Source: Prevotella sp. (GTDB lineage Bacteria > Bacteroidota > Bacteroidia > Bacteroidales > Bacteroidaceae). From it: a stretch of DNA of 64,000 nucleotides. The position numbers and the translations under genes are program-made. Location: the NCBI GenBank assembly GCA_017428055.1, contig JAFRRN010000035.1, forward strand, positions 36,222-100,221. Reading direction: 5' to 3'. How positions within the stretch are numbered: the first letter of the stretch is position 1; every line of letters begins with the position of its first letter. Below are positions 43,972 to 51,681 of this stretch, piece after piece. A model generated the notes under the pieces. It saw only the letters and a list, made by a program, of their open reading frames with translations. It was not told the DNA's origin and ran no database searches.

Positions 43972-45036
43972 ATGAACAAGGCAATGGCTTTTATCCTGGC
44001 AATGCTGGGTATCGGGACTGGCACCGCTTGTAGCCAGCAGGATTATGAGAACGTGAATGTGGAGGCCTTCGCGCAGTTAATCAACCAAGATGGCATGCAA
44101 CTCGTCGATGTGCGCACGGCGGAGGAATATGCCGAAGGGCATATTGGCGAGGCACAGAACATCGACGTAAAGCAAGATGGCTTCGTGCAACGAGCGAAAG
44201 GGCTGTTGGATGCCAGCAAGCCCGTCGCGGTGTATTGTCGTAGCGGTAGGCGGTCGGCAGATGCCGCAAGCCTATTGGTTAAGGAGGGCTTCCAAGTGGC
44301 AAACCTGCTCGGAGGCATCCAAGCTTGGAAGGAGAAACAGAAACCCACGACCACCGACATGGTGGAAATAGATAAGTTCCAAGCACCCAACGGCAAGACC
44401 GTGAAATTTTATGCCCTCGTCCATGCCAGCATCCGTATCGTCTATGATGGCAAGGAAATTGAGATAGACCCTGTGGGCAAGCTTGGCAACCGTGTCATCA
44501 ATTATGCCGACATGCCGAAGGCTGACTATATCTTCGTTACCCATGAGCATTTCGACCATTTCGACAAGGCGGCGATAGCCACGCTATCTGCCGGGGAAAC
44601 CACGCGGCTTGTCACCAACAAGCGTTGCGCCGAGATGCTTGGCTATGGGCATGTGATGGCAAATGGCGATAAGCTATCCTTGTCGGATGACATTACCGTG
44701 GAGGCCGTTCCCGCCTACAACATCACGGAAGGGCATACACAATTCCACCCCAAGGGGCGCGATAATGGCTATATCTTGACGCTCGGTGGCCTTCGCGTCT
44801 ACATTGCGGGCGACACGGAGGATATTCCTGAGATGGCGAGCATCAAGGACATCGACATCGCCTTCCTCCCTTGCAACCAGCCATACACGATGACGACCGA
44901 CCAACTCCAGCGTGCGGCGCGCGTCATCAGACCTAAAGTGATCTTCCCCTACCATTATAGCCAGACGAATGTGAGCCAGTTGCCCGCCCAGTTGAAAGCT
45001 GACGGCATCGATGTGAGAATCCGCCATTACGAGTGA
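43972..45036 (+). CDS. Rhodanese and metallo-beta-lactamase fold fusion, probably a lipoprotein
   Basis: 354 residues. N-terminal segment with a lipobox-like end (GTGTACSQQ). Rhodanese domain at about 30-122 (LVDVRTAEEYAEGHI, catalytic Cys in VAVYCRSGRRSADAA). From about 140 a metallo-beta-lactamase fold: the zinc motif THEHFDHFD (about 183), GDTED (about 280), PYHY (about 325). Fusions of these two folds are known in persulfide metabolism (ETHE1-type), but here the MBL half looks more like UlaG-type hydrolases. The reaction cannot be assigned. Tightly placed behind the DUF5723 gene, so likely in its operon. Confidence 0.85.
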   Translation: MNKAMAFILAMLGIGTGTACSQQDYENVNVEAFAQLINQDGMQLVDVRTAEEYAEGHIGEAQNIDVKQDGFVQRAKGLLDASKPVAVYCRSGRRSADAASLLVKEGFQVANLLGGIQAWKEKQKPTTTDMVEIDKFQAPNGKTVKFYALVHASIRIVYDGKEIEIDPVGKLGNRVINYADMPKADYIFVTHEHFDHFDKAAIATLSAGETTRLVTNKRCAEMLGYGHVMANGDKLSLSDDITVEAVPAYNITEGHTQFHPKGRDNGYILTLGGLRVYIAGDTEDIPEMASIKDIDIAFLPCNQPYTMTTDQLQRAARVIRPKVIFPYHYSQTNVSQLPAQLKADGIDVRIRHYE

Positions 45037-45093
45037 TGGCATAGCTTGTCAGGCCTATATGATGCCCTAATTCAGCGTTACCCTATCGTTTTA

Positions 45094-45120
45094 GTTTTGT
45101 ACATGCGTCATGTACAAAAC
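45094..45120. repeat. Perfect 12-bp palindrome with 3-nt loop
   Basis: GTTTTGTACATG, loop CGT, CATGTACAAAAC. It lies 58 bp after the rhodanese-MBL stop and 146 bp before the next ATG. No T-run follows, so an operator or a processing hairpin is as likely as a terminator. Confidence 0.6.
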
Positions 45121-45229
45121 GTGAAGTGCATGTCGCTGACTGTTAGAGGATAGTAGCAATTATTTTATGTGATGTAAAGAGGGCGTTTGTTTTTGGTTGT
45201 GTCGTGGGTTTTAGTTGGTGGTTTTTGAG

Positions 45230-45237
45230 TATTTTTG
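45230..45237 (+). promoter_or_regulatory. -7 promoter element of the GH5-GH43 gene
   Basis: TATTTTTG, 28 bp before the ATG at 45266. Confidence 0.5.
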
Positions 45238-45265
45238 CATCCATCATACGATAAAAAATACAATA

Positions 45266-48200
45266 ATGAAACCTATGACTATGTTACGAAGGACTGTTTT
45301 CTGCACCTTGGCGATGGTCGCTGCTGTCACCTTGTGGGCGCAGGGCGTGAAGCCATTGCCCACGTTGCACACCGAGGGGCGTTGGCTCGTCGATGCCCAT
45401 GGAAACCATGTGGTGCTGCATGGCGTGATGGATACGCCCAATGCCTGGTTTAATGGTGGGCGATGGGGCTGGAGTTACGATGAGTCGGGCCGTGTACAGT
45501 GTGTAAATTATTTCGAGAAGTTGTTTACGGGCTTGGAGAAGGCTAAGTGTGACGTGTTCCGTTTGCATCTCGACCCCGCATGGACTAATGACCCCAACAA
45601 GCAGAGCGACGGCAAGGAGAGTGGCGAGGCTGACATTTCACGGTTCAGCGAGACACGCTTGCGCACCTATCTCCGCACACTCTATTTCCCCATAGCGAAG
45701 AAGGCGATGAACCATGGGATGTATGTGGTGGTGCGTCCGCCGGGTGTCTGTCCTGGCAATCTGCAAGTGGGCGACTACTACCAGGATTACTTGATGACCG
45801 TCTGGGACATCTTCTCGAAGAACGATTCCGTTAGGAAGTATGCGGGACAAATCAGCATCGAGCTGGCCAATGAGCCGGTAAATCTCAAGAATGCCATAGG
45901 TCAGGACGATGTCGCTGCTTTGCATGACTACTTCCAGCCCATTGTTGACAAGATTCGGGAGAATGGGTTTACGGGCATCATATGGGCGCCTGGCACGGGA
46001 TGGCAGTCGAATTACACGAGCTATGCCACGCGCCCCATTGAGGGTTACAACATCGGTTATGCCGTTCATGATTATACGGGATGGTATGGATGCAGTGACA
46101 ATAGTGCCAATGCCAACAACTATATCCGCCAGTTCCGCCAACAGGTACCCGTGGTGGACACGGCCCCCATCATCATCACCGAGGTAGACTGGAGCCCTGA
46201 GAATCCCAATGCAGAGGGCCATTACAATGAACACAATGAATGGGTGCAGCCCAATTATGGAACATGGTCTACGGGTAGCACGTCGAAATGGGGCAAGGCA
46301 TACAAGGCCCTGCTCGACTATTATGGCAACATCTCCATGACCTTGTCGGGCACATCGTGCCTCATCGACGTTGACCAGTTGCTCAAAGACGGGAGCGTCG
46401 TTCCTGCCTTCGGCGGTTTGGAGGAGGCTTGCGGCAAGGCTTGCATGGATTGGTATGCCGATTATTACAACGAGGATTGGGCCCATGCCGACTTCCAGAA
46501 TGTCAATATGAGCGACCAAGGCAACGGCAAATACAAGAACCCCGTCATTTTCGCCGACTTTCCCGACCCTGATGTGGTACGTGTGGGCGACACTTATTAT
46601 ATGGTTTCTACGACCATGCATCATTTCCCTGGAGCCACTATCGTGAAGTCGAAAGACCTTGTCAACTGGGAGTATTGCGCCCAACCGCTCACGCAACTCG
46701 CCTCTACTGACCGTTACAACCTTGAGGATGGGCAGAATGCCTACGCGGCAGGCATGTGGGCATGCTCCATGGCATACCATGATGGCAAGTTCTACCTCCT
46801 CATCAATGGCAATGACACGGGCGGATGGCTGCTGACCACCACCAATCCCGAGGGCAAGTGGGACATGAGACGGTTGCCGCGCATCTACTATGACCCAGGT
46901 ATGCTCTTTGACAATGGCAAGGTATATGTGGCTTGCGGCATAGGGAATATCCAGATGTGCGAACTGGATGAGGATTTTAATTACATCCGCGAGGAGAATG
47001 TCATCAAGGACAAGGATGGGTTGGAAGGGAGCCATCTCTACAAGATAGGCGATTATTATTATATCTATGCCACTTATGGCGGATGGCCATCGGGACAGGC
47101 GGTGTTCCGTTCGAAGAGCATCTTTGGCCCTTACGAGGAGAAAATGTTGGTAGAGAAAACCATTAACGGAAAGCCTAACACCGTCCACCAAGGGGCATTG
47201 GTCGAGACGCAGACGGGGGAGTGGTGGACTATCCTGCAAGAGGATTTAGGCGCATTGGGCAGGATGCCCAACCTACAGCCCGTGGCGTGGCAATACGAAT
47301 GGCCAGTGGTAGGAAATAAGGGTGTGCCTTATTCCATCTACCAGAAACCCAACGTGGGTACGAGTTATCCCCGCCAGCCCCTGCCCACCAATGATAACTT
47401 CCGCAGTTATCCCCTTGGGATGCAGTGGGAGTGGAACCACAATCCCGACGACGGGGCTTGGTCGCTGTTTGAACGCCCTGGATGGTTGCGGTTGAAGACA
47501 TCGGGGACAGCCTCCCGTCTCACGCAAGCCCGCAACATGTTGACGCAACGGATCTATGGAGACACCAGCCGCTCGTCGATGGGTACGGTCCGCCTTGATG
47601 TGAGTCACTTGCAAGAGGGTGATATGGCAGGCATTTGCGTCTTCCAAGACCCATGGGCGATGATTGCCGTGCAGGTGAAAGACGGCGTGCGGCAACTCGT
47701 CTGGCGGCAGGACACTCTACGGATATCCAGTTCTTTTACCCCCTCCGAGAAAGTCCAGTCCATCGACATCGACAGCGTGGTTTATCTCCGGGCCACATTT
47801 AATTATAGCACAAGCAAGACGCGCTTCTTCTATTCCTTAGACAATAAGAAGTTCTCTGTCCTGGGCGATGCGACGACGTTAGGCTATAACTTGAGCGTCT
47901 TCGTGGGTGCGAGGTTTGGACTGTTCTGCTATGCCACCGAGGAGGGGAGCGATGGCTATGCCGATTTCGACTGGTTCACGACGGAAAAGACTTTTGAAGA
48001 GGCAACATTCTATCCCGAGAAATTTGAGGGATATAGTGCCGATATGCTTACTGCCAGCCAATTGTCGATGGCAAGCGACGAGATGGAAGTGATGGTCGGG
48101 CGAGGCACGGCCTTACAACTGACCGCCACCTATCGTGATGGGCATTCGGAGGATGTGTCTGCCAAGGCAACCTTTGATGCCAATGCTGATGACATCATCA

Positions 48201-48898
48201 CCATCAAGAACGGACAAATATATGGAATTGCCGAGGGAAGGGCGCAGGTGACCGCCACCTATACCGACCCCATGGGCAATGAGTTGAGGTCTACCTTCCA
48301 AGTTCGCTCGACTTTCTTCCCCTTCGCCACGCAATATATCAACACGTCCCTGTTCGCGCAAGGCACTTATACGGAGCGAACCCGTACCTTTAAGCCTGGT
48401 CAATGGGGACAGATGGGGTGGGAATATTCCAATGGTGCTGACATGTCGGGGTATAAATACCTTGTGATAAAGTTGAAACAGGTGCAGAATTGCGACGCGC
48501 ACTTGAACATCTTTACTTCTCCCAGCATCTGGGGCGAGTGTTACTCCACTGCAAGCTTCGGCTCAAAGAAGCAAATCGTCGTGAACTTGGAGACGGCGAA
48601 ATACACCTCTGACGCCAAGAAGGGGCAGCCCCTCAATACAACAAACATCCGTATCGTCTGCTTCTGGTCGAATGGCAGTGGTACCATCGTGGTGGATGAC
48701 ATGTATCTCACCAACAACGAAGACTATTCACCGCAAGTGCCTTCGGCTATCCTTGACATGCAAATAGAGCAGGATGCCCCGGTCAGCGTGTATTCCCTTT
48801 CCGGACAATGCCTTGGCAGGTATGCCTCTATGCAGGATGCGCGGACACTTCCTGCGGGTATTTACATCGTGAACGGCAAGAAAATCGCTATTCGATAG
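45266..48898 (+). CDS. Bifunctional GH5-GH43 secreted glycoside hydrolase
   Basis: 1210 residues from the ATG at 45266 (MKPMTMLRRTV); the frame extends upstream through the promoter, so the earlier start is rejected. Signal peptide ends TLWAQ. Residues 30-410: GH5 (cellulase superfamily) barrel, with acid/base Glu in ISIELANEPVN (about 195) and nucleophile in IIITEVDW (about 308). Residues 425-740: five-bladed GH43 with catalytic Asp in ADFPDPDVVRVGDTYYMVST. Then a concanavalin-like beta-xylosidase C-terminal domain (about 740-920), a bacterial Ig-like BIG2 segment, a jelly-roll module and a Por-like tail (VYSLSGQCLGRY, ending GIYIVNGKKIAIR). Probable target is xylan or arabinoxylan: the GH5 cuts the backbone, the GH43 removes or cuts side or end sugars. 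Confidence 0.88.
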   Translation: MKPMTMLRRTVFCTLAMVAAVTLWAQGVKPLPTLHTEGRWLVDAHGNHVVLHGVMDTPNAWFNGGRWGWSYDESGRVQCVNYFEKLFTGLEKAKCDVFRLHLDPAWTNDPNKQSDGKESGEADISRFSETRLRTYLRTLYFPIAKKAMNHGMYVVVRPPGVCPGNLQVGDYYQDYLMTVWDIFSKNDSVRKYAGQISIELANEPVNLKNAIGQDDVAALHDYFQPIVDKIRENGFTGIIWAPGTGWQSNYTSYATRPIEGYNIGYAVHDYTGWYGCSDNSANANNYIRQFRQQVPVVDTAPIIITEVDWSPENPNAEGHYNEHNEWVQPNYGTWSTGSTSKWGKAYKALLDYYGNISMTLSGTSCLIDVDQLLKDGSVVPAFGGLEEACGKACMDWYADYYNEDWAHADFQNVNMSDQGNGKYKNPVIFADFPDPDVVRVGDTYYMVSTTMHHFPGATIVKSKDLVNWEYCAQPLTQLASTDRYNLEDGQNAYAAGMWACSMAYHDGKFYLLINGNDTGGWLLTTTNPEGKWDMRRLPRIYYDPGMLFDNGKVYVACGIGNIQMCELDEDFNYIREENVIKDKDGLEGSHLYKIGDYYYIYATYGGWPSGQAVFRSKSIFGPYEEKMLVEKTINGKPNTVHQGALVETQTGEWWTILQEDLGALGRMPNLQPVAWQYEWPVVGNKGVPYSIYQKPNVGTSYPRQPLPTNDNFRSYPLGMQWEWNHNPDDGAWSLFERPGWLRLKTSGTASRLTQARNMLTQRIYGDTSRSSMGTVRLDVSHLQEGDMAGICVFQDPWAMIAVQVKDGVRQLVWRQDTLRISSSFTPSEKVQSIDIDSVVYLRATFNYSTSKTRFFYSLDNKKFSVLGDATTLGYNLSVFVGARFGLFCYATEEGSDGYADFDWFTTEKTFEEATFYPEKFEGYSADMLTASQLSMASDEMEVMVGRGTALQLTATYRDGHSEDVSAKATFDANADDIITIKNGQIYGIAEGRAQVTATYTDPMGNELRSTFQVRSTFFPFATQYINTSLFAQGTYTERTRTFKPGQWGQMGWEYSNGADMSGYKYLVIKLKQVQNCDAHLNIFTSPSIWGECYSTASFGSKKQIVVNLETAKYTSDAKKGQPLNTTNIRIVCFWSNGSGTIVVDDMYLTNNEDYSPQVPSAILDMQIEQDAPVSVYSLSGQCLGRYASMQDARTLPAGIYIVNGKKIAIR

Positions 48899-48914
48899 GT
48901 GGTTTGTGGATATG

Positions 48915-48964
48915 AAATGAAGATGGAAGATTGGTTGCCAAGACACAATCTTCCATCTTCATTT
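48915..48964. terminator. Perfect 19-bp palindrome, bidirectional terminator
   Basis: AAATGAAGATGGAAGATTG (48915-48933), 12-nt loop, then its exact complement (48946-48964). It lies between two convergent genes (stops at 48898 and 48985), and A/T runs at the stem base allow termination in both directions. Its arms share AATGAAG with the element in the aminotransferase gene. Confidence 0.7.
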
Positions 48965-48984
48965 TGGCATTTCCGCCTTCCGCC

Positions 48985-50268
48985 TTACAGCTTCAAGAGG
49001 GCTTGCTTGATGTCGTCGATGATGTCATCCACATCCTCTATACCCACCGATAGGCGGATGAGGTCGGGTGCCACGCCAGCTTCCCTCAATTGCTCGTCGC
49101 TCAATTGCCGATGGGTGTGGCTGGCGGGATGCAAGACGCACGTCTTGGCATCGGCGACATGCGTCACGATGCTGATTAGTTCCAGTGAGTCCATGAACTT
49201 GATAGCGGTATCGCGGTCGCCCTTCAGCCCGAAAGCGATGACTCCGCAAGAGCCGTTGGGCAGGTATTTCTCTGCCAAGGCGTGGCATTCGTCATCACCT
49301 AACCCACTATAATGCACCCATGCCACATGGTCGTCGTCGTGCAAGAACTCGGCAACCTTTTGCGCATTCTTGCAATGCTGTGCCATGCGGAGGTGTAAAG
49401 TCTCCAATCCTAAATTCAACAGGAAAGAGTTTTGCGGAGCGGGAATCGACCCCAGGTCACGCATCAACTGGGCAACGAGCTTGGTCATATAGCCCATCTT
49501 CCCGAAAGACTTGGTATAGGTAAGGCCGTGGTAACTCTCATCGGGTGTGCATAGGCCAGGGTATTTCTCTGCTTGGGATTCCCAATCGAAGTTGCCACTG
49601 TCAACGACAACGCCTCCAACTTGGGTGGCATGGCCATCCATATACTTTGTCGTGGAGTGTGTCACGATGTCTGCGCCCCACTCGAAGGGGCGGCAGTTGA
49701 TGGGTGTTGCAAACGTATTGTCAACAATCAGTGGCACTCCGTGGCGATGGGCGATGTGGGCAAACTTCTCAATATCAAGCACCTTGCACCCCGGATTGGA
49801 TATGGTCTCGCCGAAAAGTGCCTTGGTGTTAGGTTGGAATGCCGCCTCGATCTCTTCCTCGCTTGCCTCGGGGGAGACGAAAGTGCATTCAATGCCTAAC
49901 TTTTTCATGGTCACGCCGAAGAGATTGAACGTCCCTCCGTAAATCTCACTCGATGACACGATATGGTCGCCCGCCTCACATATATTGAAGATGGCATAGA
50001 AGTTGGCTGCCTGTCCCGATGAGGTGAGCATGGCGCCTATGCCTCCCTCCAGTGCCGCGATCTTCTTTGCCACGGCATCGTTGGTGGGGTTTTGCAAACG
50101 AGTATAGAAATAGCCTTCCTTTTTCAGGTCGAAAAGCATCGCCATCTCGTCGGAGTTATCATACTTGAATGTAGTGCTTTGGATGATGGGGAGTTGCCTT
50201 GACTCCCCGTTCTTGGGTTCCCAACCCCCATGTACACATAGGGTGGAGCTTTTCAGGTTCTTTTTCAT
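48985..50268 (-). CDS. O-acetylhomoserine sulfhydrylase (MetY-type)
   Basis: 427 residues, Cys/Met-metabolism PLP family. The N-terminus (STLCVHGGWEPKNGESRQLPI) and PLP Lys in VTHSTTKYMDGHATQVGG (about 210) fit O-acetylhomoserine aminocarboxypropyltransferase, which makes homocysteine from O-acetylhomoserine and sulfide. LSVGIEDVDDIIDDI at the end is also standard. The size (about 425) points to MetY rather than MetB/MetC (about 390). No operon partner; a minus-strand promoter lies just upstream. Confidence 0.92.
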   Translation of the reverse strand: MKKNLKSSTLCVHGGWEPKNGESRQLPIIQSTTFKYDNSDEMAMLFDLKKEGYFYTRLQNPTNDAVAKKIAALEGGIGAMLTSSGQAANFYAIFNICEAGDHIVSSSEIYGGTFNLFGVTMKKLGIECTFVSPEASEEEIEAAFQPNTKALFGETISNPGCKVLDIEKFAHIAHRHGVPLIVDNTFATPINCRPFEWGADIVTHSTTKYMDGHATQVGGVVVDSGNFDWESQAEKYPGLCTPDESYHGLTYTKSFGKMGYMTKLVAQLMRDLGSIPAPQNSFLLNLGLETLHLRMAQHCKNAQKVAEFLHDDDHVAWVHYSGLGDDECHALAEKYLPNGSCGVIAFGLKGDRDTAIKFMDSLELISIVTHVADAKTCVLHPASHTHRQLSDEQLREAGVAPDLIRLSVGIEDVDDIIDDIKQALLKL

Positions 50269-50288
50269 GTCAATAGTTTAACTGACTG

Positions 50289-50296
50289 CAAAATTA
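50289..50296 (-). promoter_or_regulatory. -7 promoter element of the sulfhydrylase gene
   Basis: TAATTTTG on the minus strand, 21 bp before the ATG. Confidence 0.5.
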
Positions 50297-50380
50297 ACAA
50301 AAAATGGCGATGTAATGTCTGTATGTCACCAAAAAATACGGTTACGGAGGCATTATCGCTGTTTTTTAGGTAAAAAGTTG

Positions 50381-50388
50381 TATCTTTG
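50381..50388 (+). promoter_or_regulatory. -7 promoter element of the CE2-like esterase gene
   Basis: TATCTTTG, 32 bp before the ATG at 50421. No clear TTTG at the expected upstream spacing. Confidence 0.5.
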
Positions 50389-50420
50389 CATCATATCAAC
50401 CAATTACAACAAGTATTATC

Positions 50421-51512
50421 ATGAAGACAATTGCACTCATTCTCTTGAGCCTTTTCACCTTTCACTCACACGCGGAAACCCTGCCATTGAAAGGAAATGT
50501 CGTCAAACCGTCAGACCCCCATATTCGTTATATCGGACGGGTAAGCCTGAAAGATAGCCATGTGGCACGGTTCAATTTCCCCGGGACACAGATAGTCGCT
50601 GCATTCGAGGGTACGTCGTTGAAGATGATTGCCCGTCCGGAGAGCGGCTATTTCATGGTGCAGATAGACAAGGCGGCAGCTTTTAAGGTGGGGTTCAACG
50701 CCAAGAGAGACTCCGTGGTGACATTGGCGACCGCCCTTGCCGACGGCAGGCACGTCGTGCGGGTGATGTATGTCATCGAGGGGTTGTTCCGGCAACCCGA
50801 GTTCCATGGGTTCATCCTTGATGAGGGATGCTCTTTGCTCCCTCCCCCCGTCCTTCCCGAGCGTAAGATAGAGTTTATCGGCAACTCCATCACCTGTGGA
50901 TATGGTGTGGAGAGCGTGACGAAAGAAGACCCATTTGAGGACGAGACGGAGAACCACTACTACACTTACGCTACATTAACGGCACAGGCACTCAACGCCC
51001 AGCATACGGCTATCGCGCGTAGTGGTATCGGCGTGTATCGCAATTATGATGGGCCGAGGGCGGGAAACAAGGAGAACATGCCTTGGCAATATGGTTATAC
51101 GTTGTTCAACCAGCATGATGAGGCATGGGATTTCTCACGCTACCAACCGCAGTTGGTGTGCATCAATCTTGGCACCAACGACCTTTCGACCAACAATTAC
51201 GACATCAAGCTCTATGAGAAGGCATACCGTGGATTCCTCCAGACGGCGCGCGGGTACTACCCACACGCCAAGATCGTGCTGCTCACCGGTCCCATGCTCG
51301 GTGAGAAAGAGGCTTCCCAGCAACGCAAGGTGCTTGACTCCATCCGTAAGGACTTCAATGATGCGGGCGACAAAGAGGTGTATCGCTTCGATTTTTCTTT
51401 CCAGACGGGCGACCTCTATTATGGCGCATCGTGGCATCCGAGCTACTGGCAACACCAGAAGATGGCGGGCGAACTGGTTGCCTTCCTCCGTCCCTTGATG
51501 GATTGGTATTGA
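50421..51512 (+). CDS. CE2-like SGNH acetylesterase
   Basis: 363 residues. Signal peptide ends SHAE. An N-terminal jelly-roll (about 30-140) precedes an SGNH hydrolase domain: Ser in EFIGNSITCGYGVES (about 155), GTNDLSTNNYD (about 250), and Asp/His in ASWHPSYWQHQKMAG (about 340). The order jelly-roll then SGNH is that of carbohydrate esterase family 2, which removes acetyl groups from xylan and related glycans. This would act with the GH5-GH43 enzyme encoded 1.5 kb upstream. Confidence 0.88.
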   Translation: MKTIALILLSLFTFHSHAETLPLKGNVVKPSDPHIRYIGRVSLKDSHVARFNFPGTQIVAAFEGTSLKMIARPESGYFMVQIDKAAAFKVGFNAKRDSVVTLATALADGRHVVRVMYVIEGLFRQPEFHGFILDEGCSLLPPPVLPERKIEFIGNSITCGYGVESVTKEDPFEDETENHYYTYATLTAQALNAQHTAIARSGIGVYRNYDGPRAGNKENMPWQYGYTLFNQHDEAWDFSRYQPQLVCINLGTNDLSTNNYDIKLYEKAYRGFLQTARGYYPHAKIVLLTGPMLGEKEASQQRKVLDSIRKDFNDAGDKEVYRFDFSFQTGDLYYGASWHPSYWQHQKMAGELVAFLRPLMDWY

Positions 51513-51535
51513 TGTTGGTGGTATTGGATAAGGGC

Positions 51536-51597
51536 AAAAAAATAGGGCTCCGCCGAGCCCAACCTTCGTTAACCTTAAATCTAATACCATGAAAAAC
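51536..51597 (-). ncRNA. Candidate short sRNA with rho-independent terminator
   Basis: On the minus strand a TAnnTTTG promoter (51610-51603) is followed by about 50 nt of AT-rich sequence and a GC hairpin (51560-51545, GGGCTC-GGCG-GAGCCC) ending in a T-run (about 51544-51536). No coding frame is present in the RNA. This compact promoter-RNA-terminator layout is that of an intergenic sRNA of about 60 nt; to my recollection the central AGATTTAAGGTTAAC text recurs in Bacteroidales. Confidence 0.55.
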
Positions 51598-51602
51598 TGT
51601 TG

Positions 51603-51610
51603 CAAAGATA
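51603..51610 (-). promoter_or_regulatory. Promoter of the candidate sRNA
   Basis: TATCTTTG on the minus strand, with TTG 22 nt upstream inside the neighbouring hairpin. TSS estimated near 51597. Confidence 0.5.
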
Positions 51611-51634
51611 AGTAACTTTTCGCATATTGATGGC

Positions 51635-51670
51635 AACGAGGGCATCTTCTTCAAAGAAAATGCCCTCGTT
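51635..51670 (-). terminator. Hairpin after the receiver/PPDK-like gene
   Basis: Perfect 11-bp inverted repeat (AACGAGGGCAT / ATGCCCTCGTT) with a 14-nt loop, 12 bp after the stop of the minus-strand gene. The following sequence is not T-rich, so termination strength is uncertain. Confidence 0.5.
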
Positions 51671-51681
51671 CTTGATGTATG

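Noticed and set aside
45638-47239. 533-codon antisense frame inside the GH5-GH43 gene
   Set aside because: No domain and the sense strand encodes confirmed catalytic motifs.
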